DNA of 64,000 bases from Thalassobellus sp050294475 (GCA_050294475.1 JBNKOE010000010.1:186001-250000), one strand, 5' to 3'. Counted from the first letter of the stretch, positions 17,557 through 27,040 are shown. Made by a program: numbers and translations. The notes: generated by a model from the letters alone, not told the origin.

Positions 17557-19809
17557 ATGATTCCAAAAGTTTTTAAAGAGGTCATAGACCTAGGTGACGG
17601 TAGAGAAATTTCTATTGAAACTGGAAAATTAGCAAAACAGGCACATGGTTCTGTTGTTGTACAATCGGGAAACTGTATGCTTTTGTGTACATTAGTTTCT
17701 AACTACAAGCAAAGCGATGTAGACTTTTTACCTTTAACGGTAGACTACAGAGAAAAGTTTGCTGCTGCTGGACGTTATCCAGGAGGTTTCTTTAAAAGAG
17801 AAGCAAGACCAAGTGATGGAGAAGTTTTAACAATGCGTTTAGTAGACCGTGTTTTACGTCCGTTATTCCCAAAAGATTATCACGCAGAAACACAAGTGAT
17901 GATTCAATTAATGTCTCATGATGATAATGTGATGCCAGATGCTATGGCTGGATTAGCTGCTTCTGCTGCAATTCAATTATCTGATGTACCTTTTGAAACG
18001 CCTATTTCTGAGGCTAGAGTTGGTCGTATTAATGGAGAATTTATTATCAACCCAACACGTGCTCAATTAGAAGAGTCTGATATAGATATGATGATTGGAG
18101 CTTCTGCCGATTCTGTAATGATGGTAGAAGGTGAAATGTTAGAGATTTCTGAAGAAGAAATGGCTGAAGCAATAAAATTTGCTCATGAAGCTATTAAAGT
18201 ACAATGTGCTGCTCAAATAAAATTAGCAGAAGCTTTTGGCAAAAAAGAAACACGTGAGTACGAAGCAGAAAGAGAAGACGAAACTCTAGAGAAAAAAGTA
18301 AAAGAATTAACTTACGATAAAGTGTATGCTGTTGCTAAAAAAGCATCGGCTAAACATGAAAGAAGTGCTGCTTTTGAAGAAATTAAAGAAGAAGTAAAAG
18401 GAGCTTTCACTGAAGAAGAATTAGAAGATTTTGGAGATTTAGTTTCTAAATATTTCTATAAAGCTGAAAAAGCTGCTGTTAGAGATTTAACTTTAAATGA
18501 AGGGTTACGTCTTGATGGTCGTAAAACTGACGAGATTAGACCTATTTGGTGTGAAGTTGATTACTTACCATCAACACATGGTTCGTCAATTTTTACTCGT
18601 GGAGAAACTCAAGCTTTAGCAACTGTAACTTTAGGAACTTCTAGAGAAGCAAATCAAATAGATATGGCATCTTATGAAGGCGAAGAGCGTTTCTATTTAC
18701 ATTATAACTTCCCTCCTTTCTCAACTGGAGAAGCAAGACCTTTAAGAGGAACTTCTAGACGTGAAGTAGGACACGGAAACTTAGCACAACGTGCTTTAAA
18801 AAATATGGTACCTGCAGATTGCCCTTACACAGTTCGTGTAGTATCAGAAATATTAGAATCTAACGGTTCGTCTTCTATGGCAACGGTTTGTGCAGGAACT
18901 ATGGCGCTTATGGATGCTGGTGTACAATTAAAGAAACCTGTTTCTGGTATTGCTATGGGATTAATTACAGATGTTGAATCTGGAAAATATGCTGTACTAT
19001 CTGATATTTTAGGTGATGAAGATCATTTAGGAGATATGGACTTTAAAGTAACTGGTACTGCTGATGGTATTACTGCTTGCCAAATGGATATAAAAGTAAA
19101 AGGATTAAGTTATGAAATTTTAGTAAAAGCACTAAAACAAGCTCGTGATGGTCGTTTACATATCTTAAGCAAATTAACTGATACGATTGCTGCTCCTAAT
19201 AAAGATGTAAAAGCGCATTCTCCAAAAATGATTACCAGAAGAATTCCTAATGAATTTATTGGTGCATTAATTGGACCTGGTGGAAAAGTAATTCAAGAAT
19301 TACAAAAAGAAACCAATACAACCATTGTTATTAACGAAGATCCTATTACAGAAGAAGGTATTGTTGAAATATTAGGTGTAGGTAATGAAGGTATTGATAC
19401 AGTACAAGCAAAAATAGATTCTTTAATGTTTAAACCAACTGTTGGTAATGTTTACCAAGTTAAAGTTATTAAAATGTTAGACTTTGGCGCAGTTGTAGAA
19501 TATACTGATGCTCCTGGAAACGAAGTCTTATTACACGTAAGCGAATTGGCTTGGGAACGTACAGAAAATGTTTCTGACGTTGTGAATATGGGTGATGTTT
19601 TTGAAGTGAAGTATTTTGGAGTCGATCCAAAAACTCGCAAAGAAAAAGTATCTCGTAAAGCTATTTTACCAAAACCAGAAGGCTATGTAGCAAGACCACC
19701 AAGAGATAATAACAGAAGCGGTGGACGTGATAACCGAGGCAGAGATAATCGTGGACGTGATAACCGCAGAGACGATAGAAAACCTAGAGAAAACAGAAAA
19801 GAGGATTAA
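17557..19809 (+). CDS. pnp: Polyribonucleotide nucleotidyltransferase (PNPase)
   Basis: 750 residues. Phosphorolytic 3'-5' exoribonuclease of mRNA decay. Domains in order: RNase PH core 1 (about 5-145), helical linker, RNase PH core 2 (about 310-540, FTRGETQALATVTLG, DMDFKVTGTADGITACQMDIK), KH domain (IGALIGPGGKVIQELQKETNT), S1 domain (GNVYQVKVIKMLDFGAVVEY) and an arginine/glycine/aspartate-rich disordered tail (RGRDNRGRDNRRDDRK) that may add RNA binding. It is monocistronic, with a terminator. Confidence 0.97.
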   Translation: MIPKVFKEVIDLGDGREISIETGKLAKQAHGSVVVQSGNCMLLCTLVSNYKQSDVDFLPLTVDYREKFAAAGRYPGGFFKREARPSDGEVLTMRLVDRVLRPLFPKDYHAETQVMIQLMSHDDNVMPDAMAGLAASAAIQLSDVPFETPISEARVGRINGEFIINPTRAQLEESDIDMMIGASADSVMMVEGEMLEISEEEMAEAIKFAHEAIKVQCAAQIKLAEAFGKKETREYEAEREDETLEKKVKELTYDKVYAVAKKASAKHERSAAFEEIKEEVKGAFTEEELEDFGDLVSKYFYKAEKAAVRDLTLNEGLRLDGRKTDEIRPIWCEVDYLPSTHGSSIFTRGETQALATVTLGTSREANQIDMASYEGEERFYLHYNFPPFSTGEARPLRGTSRREVGHGNLAQRALKNMVPADCPYTVRVVSEILESNGSSSMATVCAGTMALMDAGVQLKKPVSGIAMGLITDVESGKYAVLSDILGDEDHLGDMDFKVTGTADGITACQMDIKVKGLSYEILVKALKQARDGRLHILSKLTDTIAAPNKDVKAHSPKMITRRIPNEFIGALIGPGGKVIQELQKETNTTIVINEDPITEEGIVEILGVGNEGIDTVQAKIDSLMFKPTVGNVYQVKVIKMLDFGAVVEYTDAPGNEVLLHVSELAWERTENVSDVVNMGDVFEVKYFGVDPKTRKEKVSRKAILPKPEGYVARPPRDNNRSGGRDNRGRDNRGRDNRRDDRKPRENRKED

Positions 19810-19833
19810 AACAAAACTCTATTCTTTACAAAG

Positions 19834-19870
19834 AAAAAGCCTTATAGTTAAAAACTATAGGGCTTTTTTG
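19834..19870 (+). terminator. Intrinsic terminator after pnp
   Basis: A 15-bp stem with one T-G wobble (AAAAGCCTTATAGTT pairing with AACTATAGGGCTTTT), a 3-nt A loop and T residues. Confidence 0.88.
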
Positions 19871-19979
19871 TTTCAATATAATTTAAATCCTAAAAAAAAT
19901 TGTTTATTTTTAGTTTTCGTCTCCCAAATTTTTAAAAAAAGACCTATTATTCTTTTAATATAAAAAATAATACTTCTTT

Positions 19980-21044
19980 ATGGAATTAAGCATTATTATT
20001 CCAGCATATAATGTAGAAGAATTTATTGAATCCTGTATAGAGAGTTGTTGTATGCAAGATGTAAATCCTAAGGATTATGAAATAATAGTCGTAAATGATG
20101 GTTCTACAGACAATACTGAAAAAATAGTTTTAAATCTTAGTAGAAAGTATTCAAACATAAAATTAAAATCTCAAAAAAATAAAGGAAATGGTGCAGCTAG
20201 AAATGTAGGTGTATCAATTTCTAATGGAGATATCATATTTTTTTTAGATGCTGATGATTATATTGCAAAAAACACTTTAGGTACTCTAATTAGATTACTA
20301 AAACAAAACAATCTCGATATCATTGGTTTTTCTTCTAAAAAAGTAACTGATAGTAATCTAATTAATTCTCAACATTCCAATACTGAAATCAAAATAAATA
20401 CTATTTATAGAGGAATTGATTTTTTAGGCGCTAATACTTATAGACCAGAGGTATGGTGGTATCTAATTAAAAAATCGTTTTATATTGAAAGTGAATCTTT
20501 TTTTTATGATAAAAAATTTCTTCAAGATTCCTACTTCACAACAACACTTATAAGTAAGGCACAAAAAATAGCTTATGTTAATTATGATGTTTATAGATAT
20601 AGACTATCTGAAAATTCTATAACAAGAAATAAAGCATTTGATCACGTTAAAACCCATTTGGAAGATATGTATTTTGCTGTTCATAAATTATATGATCTAA
20701 AAAAAGATCTAATTAAAAAAGGGGTTACTAACCATATGACATTGCAAAAATTACATATAAAACAGCAATATTATGTGTTCATTATTATTATCAGATTTAT
20801 TAAAAAATCTAACTTAAAAACTTTACAACTAAAAAAAATGCTAACAGCCTTTAAAGCTATTGAAGCATACCCTTTAGATAAATTTATGTCTAACCCAGAT
20901 AATACGAATAAGTTTTATAAAGCACTTACTTTTATTTTTAACAGAGAATATTTACTATATACAAGCGTAAAACTATATAGAGTGATAACAAGCTACAAAT
21001 TTCTGTTTAAAAACCACAATTATCTTAACTATAAGAGGTTCTAA
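19980..21044 (+). CDS. Family 2 glycosyltransferase
   Basis: 354 residues. The N-terminal GT-A domain is clear: MELSIIIPAYNVEEFIESCI, the IIVVNDGSTDNTEKIV nucleotide-binding strand and the metal-binding DxD region FFLDADDYI (about 92-100). The C-terminal 150 residues are lysine- and aromatic-rich with no recognised domain. Donor and acceptor are unknown. It is not in a polysaccharide cluster here; it stands alone between pnp and rpoD. The AT content is slightly higher than in its neighbours. Confidence 0.85.
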   Translation: MELSIIIPAYNVEEFIESCIESCCMQDVNPKDYEIIVVNDGSTDNTEKIVLNLSRKYSNIKLKSQKNKGNGAARNVGVSISNGDIIFFLDADDYIAKNTLGTLIRLLKQNNLDIIGFSSKKVTDSNLINSQHSNTEIKINTIYRGIDFLGANTYRPEVWWYLIKKSFYIESESFFYDKKFLQDSYFTTTLISKAQKIAYVNYDVYRYRLSENSITRNKAFDHVKTHLEDMYFAVHKLYDLKKDLIKKGVTNHMTLQKLHIKQQYYVFIIIIRFIKKSNLKTLQLKKMLTAFKAIEAYPLDKFMSNPDNTNKFYKALTFIFNREYLLYTSVKLYRVITSYKFLFKNHNYLNYKRF

Positions 21045-21136
21045 GAAAATATGATAAATCCTTTTAATGCATAAACCTAAACGTTAAACCTTGTTAAAAA
21101 TTTGCTTTTCATCTCATTATCATTATATTATAAATT

Positions 21137-21511
21137 ATGATTAAAGAAGATAAAATAAAACATTCAGACATTTTAGAGAACTCTATCGCTTATTTAGAAA
21201 ACCATGGTTTTGAAAACATTAAGGCAGACATTGAAGGCTATGAAACCCCAAAATCTTACACCAAAGTAGGTAGTAATATCTCTGTCACTCCAGATATTGT
21301 AGCCTTAAAAGAAGGTCTAAAATATTATTTCGATATCAGTTTAAAATCTAAAAGACCTAAACTTTTAAAGTCTAAATGGTTATTTCTTAACACACTTAGC
21401 AAGCTAAACTCTTCTCGATTTAGATTAATAACTGCATATGGGCATTACAAGTTCACAAAAGACATGCTTGAAGCTATTAATTTAAACAACAAACAATTAA
21501 TAAAAATTTAA
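21137..21511 (+). CDS. Conserved hypothetical protein, possibly nuclease-fold
   Basis: 124 residues (MIKEDKIKHSDILENSIAYL). The pattern of a helix, then TPDIVALKEGLKYYFDISLKSK (about 51-72), recalls the beta-hairpin core of PD-(D/E)xK nuclease folds (PD followed by a strand ending in an acidic residue and lysines), but the canonical ExK is not matched, so activity is doubtful. No signal or membrane segment. I believe it is conserved in Flavobacteriaceae near rpoD, but I know no function. Confidence 0.65.
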   Translation: MIKEDKIKHSDILENSIAYLENHGFENIKADIEGYETPKSYTKVGSNISVTPDIVALKEGLKYYFDISLKSKRPKLLKSKWLFLNTLSKLNSSRFRLITAYGHYKFTKDMLEAINLNNKQLIKI

Positions 21512-21711
21512 AATTCAACTAAATATCATTTGTTATAATTTTGATTATAGCACTTCTATAATCTCAAATAACGTGACTTATTCAAATTTTTTGTGTCTAA
21601 AAAAATAGAAACAGAAAAATAATTTAAAATTTTTTGTAACATTTTTAAACTTATATACGTATAACTATTGGACGACCTATTTATTCATATTATAAATCAC
21701 AGGAAACATAG

Positions 21712-22575
21712 ATGAGACAACTTAAAATTACGAAGCAGGTTACCAATAGAGAAACCGCATCGTTAGATAAATATTTACAGGAAATTGGTAAAGTAGATTT
21801 AATTACTGCTGATGAAGAAGTAGAATTAGCACAACGTATTAAAGCAGGAGATCAAATTGCTTTAGAAAAGTTAACAAAAGCTAATTTACGTTTCGTTGTA
21901 TCGGTAGCTAAGCAATACCAAAACCAAGGACTTACATTACCAGATTTAATTAATGAAGGTAATTTAGGTTTAATAAAAGCGGCTCAACGTTTTGATGAAA
22001 CGCGTGGTTTTAAATTTATATCGTATGCTGTTTGGTGGATTCGTCAATCGATTCTTCAAGCTTTGGCTGAACAATCTCGTATTGTACGTTTACCTTTAAA
22101 CAAAATTGGTTCTATTAATAAAATTAATAAAACATTTGCTTTTTTAGAGCAAAGTCATGAACGTCCACCTTCTGCTGAAGAAATTGCAAAAGAATTGGAT
22201 ATGACAATTAATGACGTTAAGGAGTCTATGAAAAACTCTGGTCGCCACGTAAGTATGGATGCTCCTTTAGTTGAAGGAGAAGATTCTAACTTATACGATG
22301 TACTTAATAGTGGAGAATCTCCTAATCCAGATAGAGAGTTATTACACGAATCATTACGTACAGAAATTGAACGTGCTTTAGAAACATTAACACCTCGTGA
22401 GGCAGATGTTATTCGTTTATACTTTGGTTTAGGAAACCAGCACCCAATGACTTTAGAAGAAATTGGTGAAACATTCGATTTAACACGTGAGCGTGTAAGA
22501 CAAATTAAAGAAAAAGCTATTAGAAGATTAAAACATACTTCTAGAAGTAAAATATTAAAAACATATTTAGGATAG
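21712..22575 (+). CDS. rpoD: Primary RNA polymerase sigma factor (RpoD/SigA)
   Basis: 287 residues. Short Bacteroidota primary sigma factor: region 1.1 and the non-conserved insert are absent. Region 1.2 (SLDKYLQEIGKVDLITADEE), 2.1-2.4 (ANLRFVVSVAKQYQNQGLTLPDLINEGNLGLIKAAQRFD, FKFISYAVWWIRQSILQAL), region 3 (RPPSAEEIAKELDM) and 4.1-4.2 (LTPREADVIRLYFGL, TLEEIGETFDLTRERVRQIKEKA) are intact. It recognises the TAnnTTTG/TTTG promoters seen across this window. It is followed by a perfect terminator. Confidence 0.96.
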   Translation: MRQLKITKQVTNRETASLDKYLQEIGKVDLITADEEVELAQRIKAGDQIALEKLTKANLRFVVSVAKQYQNQGLTLPDLINEGNLGLIKAAQRFDETRGFKFISYAVWWIRQSILQALAEQSRIVRLPLNKIGSINKINKTFAFLEQSHERPPSAEEIAKELDMTINDVKESMKNSGRHVSMDAPLVEGEDSNLYDVLNSGESPNPDRELLHESLRTEIERALETLTPREADVIRLYFGLGNQHPMTLEEIGETFDLTRERVRQIKEKAIRRLKHTSRSKILKTYLG

Positions 22576-22653
22576 TAATTTTTTATTAAAAATTACGACT
22601 AAATTACAGTAACAAACAGTTACACATAACTGTTCGTTTTTTGATTGATGAAA

Positions 22654-22688
22654 GAACCCACGGCTGATTACCGTGGGTTCATTTTTTT
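22654..22688 (+). terminator. Intrinsic terminator after rpoD
   Basis: A perfect 10-bp GC-rich stem (GAACCCACGG 22654-22663 with 22671-22680), a 7-nt loop and a T run. Confidence 0.93.
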
Positions 22689-22811
22689 ATGCTTTAATTT
22701 TTTTATTCTATTTTTAAACTAAAAAATTCTTATCAAGTAATTCTTCTAACACAAGAATATTTTTTTATCTTAGATTAAAAGAGTCGCTCCCAACTCTGTT
22801 AAAAAATAATT

Positions 22812-23222
22812 ATGTTAAAAACCATATGCTATATAAGCGATTTAGATGCTGAAGAATCCTTTTCCAACCTCAAAGACATCTACTCCAAAGCAAAAAGAAA
22901 TAATTTTAATAACAACATTACAGGAATATTAATCTATAACAAAAGAAACTTTTTGCAAGTTTTTGAAGGAGAAAAAAAAATTGTTGATGAAACTTTTAAA
23001 AGAATAAAAAAAAACCCTAAACACAAAAATATTTTTACTATTGTAGATGTCCCAACAGAGTATCGCTATTTTGATGAGTATAATTATGGATTTTGTTTAA
23101 TTAAAGATAAAGATACCTTAAAGGATTTAAGAAATTATCTTGAATGGTTAAAAGAAGCTGAAAATAAAGTCGCAAACAAAATTATATTATTAATTGAAAA
23201 CTTTATTAGTAAATCAATCTAA
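22812..23222 (+). CDS. BLUF-domain blue-light photosensor protein
   Basis: 136 residues, essentially a stand-alone BLUF domain that binds FAD. The key photocycle residues are present: Tyr7 (TICYIS), Asn31 in the KAKRNNFNNNITGIL segment and Gln49 (NFLQVFEGEK). The HKNIFTIVDV strand matches the region usually written RHxxI. The site that carries Met/Trp in many BLUF proteins (near YGFCL) lacks both, which could alter the photocycle. No output domain is fused, so it must signal to a partner; none is obvious nearby. Confidence 0.88.
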   Translation: MLKTICYISDLDAEESFSNLKDIYSKAKRNNFNNNITGILIYNKRNFLQVFEGEKKIVDETFKRIKKNPKHKNIFTIVDVPTEYRYFDEYNYGFCLIKDKDTLKDLRNYLEWLKEAENKVANKIILLIENFISKSI

Positions 23223-23268
23223 AACTTAAAACAAAACCTTTATTTTTGGTTTTTCAATTAATTTTTCT

Positions 23269-23931
23269 ATGAATTCAAAACTTATAGCACCTTCCCTTTT
23301 GGCAGCAGATTTTGCAAATCTTCAACGTGATATAGAAATGGTTAACAAAAGTGAAGCAGATTGGTTTCATATAGATGTTATGGATGGACATTTTGTTCCA
23401 AACATATCTTACGGAATGCCAGTAATTAAGGCCATTAAAAAACATGCTACCAAGCCTTTGGATGTTCATTTAATGATAGAAAAACCAGAACGCTATATTG
23501 AAGAATTTGCTAAAGTTGGTGCAGATATTATTACAGTTCATTATGAATCTACTGTTCATTTACATAGAACACTAACGCAAATTGAAAATGCAGGTTGTAA
23601 AGCAGGTGTTGTACTTAACTTAACAACACCAATTTCTGTTTTAGAAGATATTTTACCTAAATGTTACTTGGTATTACTTATGTCTATAAACCCTGGTTTT
23701 GGAGGTCAAAATTTTGAAGATATTACTTATAATAGAATCAAGAAACTACGCAAAATGGCTAATGAACAAGGTTTAAATACACGTATAGAAATTGATGGTG
23801 GTGTTACCAACAAAAACATAAAACAATTAGTTGATGCTGGTGCCGATACATTTGTAGCAGGAAGCCATGTATTTAAAAGCAGTAACCAAATTGACACTAT
23901 TAGAGAATTAAAAACAATCGCTAATTCTTAA
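23269..23931 (+). CDS. rpe: Ribulose-phosphate 3-epimerase
   Basis: 220 residues. TIM-barrel enzyme interconverting D-ribulose-5-phosphate and D-xylulose-5-phosphate in the pentose phosphate pathway. Motifs: IAPSLLAADFANL, WFHIDVMDGHFVPNIS (catalytic Asp and metal His), DVHLMIEKPERY, MSINPGFGGQNF and IEIDGGVTNKN. It ends 3 bp before the convergent CBS gene. Confidence 0.96.
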   Translation: MNSKLIAPSLLAADFANLQRDIEMVNKSEADWFHIDVMDGHFVPNISYGMPVIKAIKKHATKPLDVHLMIEKPERYIEEFAKVGADIITVHYESTVHLHRTLTQIENAGCKAGVVLNLTTPISVLEDILPKCYLVLLMSINPGFGGQNFEDITYNRIKKLRKMANEQGLNTRIEIDGGVTNKNIKQLVDAGADTFVAGSHVFKSSNQIDTIRELKTIANS

Positions 23932-23934
23932 AAA

Positions 23935-24348
23935 TTATTGTTTTAAATAATACTGTAACAAATCAGTAGTAGTTACAATTCCTGTTAAAATACCATTGTC
24001 TACAACTGGTAAAGCATGAAATCCTCTATTAGCTAAAATTTGAGTAGCTTGTGTTATCGTTGTATTACTATCTATAGTCTCTACTTCTTTGGTCATTACC
24101 TGTTCAATAGTAAATGCATTATATACAACAGCATTTACATTATAATCATCTTGAGTTGCATTTGCTAAACTTATTTTTAATAAATCAGAATAGCTCAACA
24201 TACCAATTACAACATCTCTACTTACAACAGGAATGTGTTTAATTCTATATTTATTAAAAAGCATTTCGGCTCTTTCTAAATTATCTGTTCTTGTAAGAGC
24301 AATAATGTTTTTGCTCATTATAGTAGACACTGGAATTCTATTACTCAT
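23935..24348 (-). CDS. Two-CBS-domain protein (paralogue 1)
   Basis: 137 residues consisting of two CBS motifs (VSTIMSKNIIALTRTDNLERAEMLF ... HIPVVSRDVVIGMLSYSDLL and QVMTKEVETID ... FHALPVVDNGILTGIVTTTDLL). CBS pairs (Bateman modules) bind adenine nucleotides and act as energy sensors. No effector domain is attached. It is about half identical by eye to the next gene; both lie on the same strand 102 bp apart, so they are a tandem duplication. Confidence 0.88.
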   Translation of the reverse strand: MSNRIPVSTIMSKNIIALTRTDNLERAEMLFNKYRIKHIPVVSRDVVIGMLSYSDLLKISLANATQDDYNVNAVVYNAFTIEQVMTKEVETIDSNTTITQATQILANRGFHALPVVDNGILTGIVTTTDLLQYYLKQ

Positions 24349-24450
24349 TTTGTATTGATTTTAAACAAAACTACTTAACAACAAAACTCTATCATATGAT
24401 AAATATCAGCTTAAAAAAGGAAACTAAATTTATTAAAAAAATTATAAAAT

Positions 24451-24873
24451 TTAAAATTGAAGCAATAGATATTTAATAAGATCGGTAGTAGTTACTATAC
24501 CAACTAGTCGATTTCTATCAACTACTGGTAAGGCATGAAACTCTTCAACAGCAAGTATTTTTGCAACATCTTTTATTGAATTAGATCTAGATACTGTTAC
24601 TATTTGTTTTTTCATAACCTGATCTATTGTAAACATATTATAAACCAAAACATCTTTAGAATCATCATCTATATTTTCTATAACATCACCAAAACTTAAT
24701 CGAAGTAAATCTGTATAGCTCAGCATACCAACTACCGCATTATCAGATACAACAGGAATATGTCTAATATGATGATGCTTAAAAAGAAATTCGGCTTTTT
24801 CTAAATTATCGTTTGTACTTAAAGTAATAACTGGCTCAGTCATTATCATGGAAACAGGTGCTTTCTTTATCAT
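24451..24873 (-). CDS. Two-CBS-domain protein (paralogue 2)
   Basis: 140 residues with the same architecture as its neighbour (VSMIMTEPVITLSTNDNLEKAEFLF ... HIPVVSDNAVVGMLSYTDLL; QVMKKQIVTVS ... FHALPVVDRNRLVGIVTTTDLI). The linker between the two CBS motifs diverges most (ENIDDDSKDVLV here). It is probably an adenine-nucleotide-sensing stress protein. The palindrome ATGAC-AAAA-GTCAT lies 58-72 bp upstream. Confidence 0.88.
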   Translation of the reverse strand: MIKKAPVSMIMTEPVITLSTNDNLEKAEFLFKHHHIRHIPVVSDNAVVGMLSYTDLLRLSFGDVIENIDDDSKDVLVYNMFTIDQVMKKQIVTVSRSNSIKDVAKILAVEEFHALPVVDRNRLVGIVTTTDLIKYLLLQF

Positions 24874-24923
24874 GACTTTTATAATTTAGTGTTGCTAAGT
24901 CTAAAATTATAAAACTAAACCTC

Positions 24924-24945
24924 AAAAAAGCATGACAAAAGTCAT
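24924..24945 (-). terminator. Small hairpin ATGAC-N4-GTCAT with T-run (terminator or operator)
   Basis: On the minus strand the hairpin (24932-24945) is followed by GC and six T residues, so it could terminate the mtfA-like gene that ends at 24952. The stem is only 5 bp. The same palindrome could instead be an operator for the CBS pair, because it lies in their promoter region. Confidence 0.4.
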
Positions 24946-24951
24946 ATAGTA

Positions 24952-25803
24952 TTAATACCCACCAACATTAAAGTTAAGCATCTGTTTAATTTTACTATAA
25001 ATAAGAGGGAACTCAGATTTAAAATATAAAGGTGTTTCTATAAAATTTTCTATTACAACTGCTAAAAACTCAAATTGATTAGTATAAGCATAACCTCTAA
25101 AATATTCAGATTTAGTTAGTCTTTCTTTTAAACCAACTTTAGTAATTAATAATTTAGATAACTCTTTAAAAGAATCTTTAAAAATAATTGAGCTTACATC
25201 TCGCTGTTTTACACTATTTAAATGAATAGCATGTGTAAATTCGTGAATACCTAGATTTATATTATCATTATTAATCTTATACCCCTCTTGAAAATCTTTC
25301 CAGGAAAGCACTAATGCTTTTAACTTGGGGTTAAATTCTCCTTTATGATAAGCATCATTTGTATTAGAATAAAATGCTTCAGGATATATTATAATTTTTG
25401 AAATAAGACCAATATAAAAATCTCTAAAACCAAATGTTAACATAACAGCAGTTGCTGCAATTAAAACTTGTTTTTCATCAGTAATTATAACACCCTCTCT
25501 ACCAATAAAATCTTTATCATTTATAAAAGATGCTACGCGATGCTCAAAATACTTTTTTTCTTTTTCGTTAAGCTTTTTATAAAAAGAGAATTGTTTTTGT
25601 AAAACTAGTTTTTGGTTATCATTTAGCTTTCTTAAATAAATATAAAAATGATTGTACAAAGGCTTTTTATACTTTAGCACATAGCCCATTTCTATTAATC
25701 TAAATGTATAGTAGAAAACGATAGCTACCAATACAACAAACAAAACACTTAATAGGACTTTACTAGCACTCGTGTTTTCTTCAACAATTAAAAAATATAA
25801 CAT
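24952..25803 (-). CDS. MtfA-like zinc metallopeptidase (M90)
   Basis: 283 residues. An N-terminal membrane segment (VLLSVLFVVLVAIVFYYTF, about 15-33) is followed by a soluble domain. The zinc motif HEFTH is in NLGIHEFTHAIH (about 205-215), and the RVASFINDKDFIGREGVIITDEKQVLIAATAVMLTFG segment matches MtfA/DUF980 peptidases. In E. coli MtfA is soluble and acts on the Mlc repressor; here a membrane-anchored form is predicted and the substrate is unknown. Confidence 0.82.
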   Translation of the reverse strand: MLYFLIVEENTSASKVLLSVLFVVLVAIVFYYTFRLIEMGYVLKYKKPLYNHFYIYLRKLNDNQKLVLQKQFSFYKKLNEKEKKYFEHRVASFINDKDFIGREGVIITDEKQVLIAATAVMLTFGFRDFYIGLISKIIIYPEAFYSNTNDAYHKGEFNPKLKALVLSWKDFQEGYKINNDNINLGIHEFTHAIHLNSVKQRDVSSIIFKDSFKELSKLLITKVGLKERLTKSEYFRGYAYTNQFEFLAVVIENFIETPLYFKSEFPLIYSKIKQMLNFNVGGY

Positions 25804-25900
25804 AAAACTATTAACGTCTGTTTGATTTCAAAAATACAAGAACGCCTGATAATATTTTTGTTTTTATGTAAAATACTTCATTATAAATATTAATTGTGAA

Positions 25901-27040
25901 TTATATTTTAATATAAATTCGTCTTTTATTAAGCCACCATCCTAACGACCAACATAATAACATAAAAGCTAATGCGGTTACTAAAGCTCCAAATGGTCCA
26001 GGAAATATATTTTGAAAAATATTTTCGCTTACCCATTCAAAAAGATCCAATCCCGAATTAGTTTTAATTTGTCGTAAAACAATGTAAAACAGCTCTGAAA
26101 ACAAATAAATAAACAAGGGGTTTTTTCCAAAAACATCAAAAAAGAATACACCAAATTTCACCTTTCTTAGTTCTATAGCATAAATTAAAATAGCCATAAT
26201 AGATAAGTCTAAACCTACTGTATATAACACAAACGAACTGGTCCAGAGCTTTTTAGATATTGGAAAAATTAAATCCCACCAAAGCCCTAATGCTGCTAAT
26301 AAAAATCCTGCAATCAATAACTTACTTATACCTTCATATGTTTTTCCTTTTTGCTGAACAAAAGAACCTGCTATATAACCAACAATAACATTTACAATTG
26401 ATGGCAAAGTGCTCAATATTCCCTCTGGATCGAATGGAATACTATCCTTCTTATAAACATGTGCTTCACCTAATATGGTTAAATCTAATTTACCAATAGC
26501 ATTTGTTGCCATTTCTAAAGCAGATCCTGATTCTCCAAATAGATATAATATTATCCAATAGGCTAGTAAAATTATTCCTGAAAGAATTATTGCTACTCTT
26601 TCAGAAAAATAATAAAATATGAGAGATGCAAATAAATAACATAATGCAATACGCTGTAAAACGCCCATGATACGAGTTTCACTTATTGGTTTTAGTTCCC
26701 ATCCTCCATCTATTCCCTCTCTAAAAAAAGGAAACCAGTACATCAAATAACCAAACAGAAAGATTAAAAAGGTTCGCTTAATTATTTTTTTTAAAACAAA
26801 ACTAGTTTCAACTTGTTTTAGTTTACTCATAGAAAAACTCATGGCATTCCCCATGGCAAATAAAAATGATGGAAACACCAAGTCGGCAAGAGAAAAACCA
26901 AACCAATGGACGTGTACCAAATATGGATATAGTTTAGCACCAGTTCCTGGTGTATTTACTATAATCATTAAACAAATAGTTAATCCTCTAAAAACATCTA
27001 AGGATAAAAAACGATTAGATTTTTGGGTTATTTCCTCCAT
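25901..27040 (-). CDS. HGSNAT/NagX-like transmembrane N-acetyltransferase
   Basis: 379 residues, polytopic membrane protein of the heparan-alpha-glucosaminide N-acetyltransferase-like family (often annotated DUF5009/COG4299). It opens with FLSLDVFRGLTICLMIIVNTPG and the signature HVHWFGFSLADLVFPSFLFAMG; His43 lines up with the catalytic histidine of human HGSNAT. Family chemistry: acetyl transfer from cytosolic acetyl-CoA across the membrane to a glucosamine sugar. The start codon overlaps the GH89 stop (TAATG), so translation is coupled. In this context it probably acetylates terminal alpha-glucosamine, making it a substrate for GH89. This role is inferred. Confidence 0.82.
   Translation of the reverse strand: MEEITQKSNRFLSLDVFRGLTICLMIIVNTPGTGAKLYPYLVHVHWFGFSLADLVFPSFLFAMGNAMSFSMSKLKQVETSFVLKKIIKRTFLIFLFGYLMYWFPFFREGIDGGWELKPISETRIMGVLQRIALCYLFASLIFYYFSERVAIILSGIILLAYWIILYLFGESGSALEMATNAIGKLDLTILGEAHVYKKDSIPFDPEGILSTLPSIVNVIVGYIAGSFVQQKGKTYEGISKLLIAGFLLAALGLWWDLIFPISKKLWTSSFVLYTVGLDLSIMAILIYAIELRKVKFGVFFFDVFGKNPLFIYLFSELFYIVLRQIKTNSGLDLFEWVSENIFQNIFPGPFGALVTALAFMLLCWSLGWWLNKRRIYIKI

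Noticed and set aside
19721..19963. Plus-strand frame overlapping the end of pnp and running through its terminator
   Set aside because: It arises from the repetitive Arg/Gly/Asp tail of pnp read out of frame and continues through the terminator hairpin.
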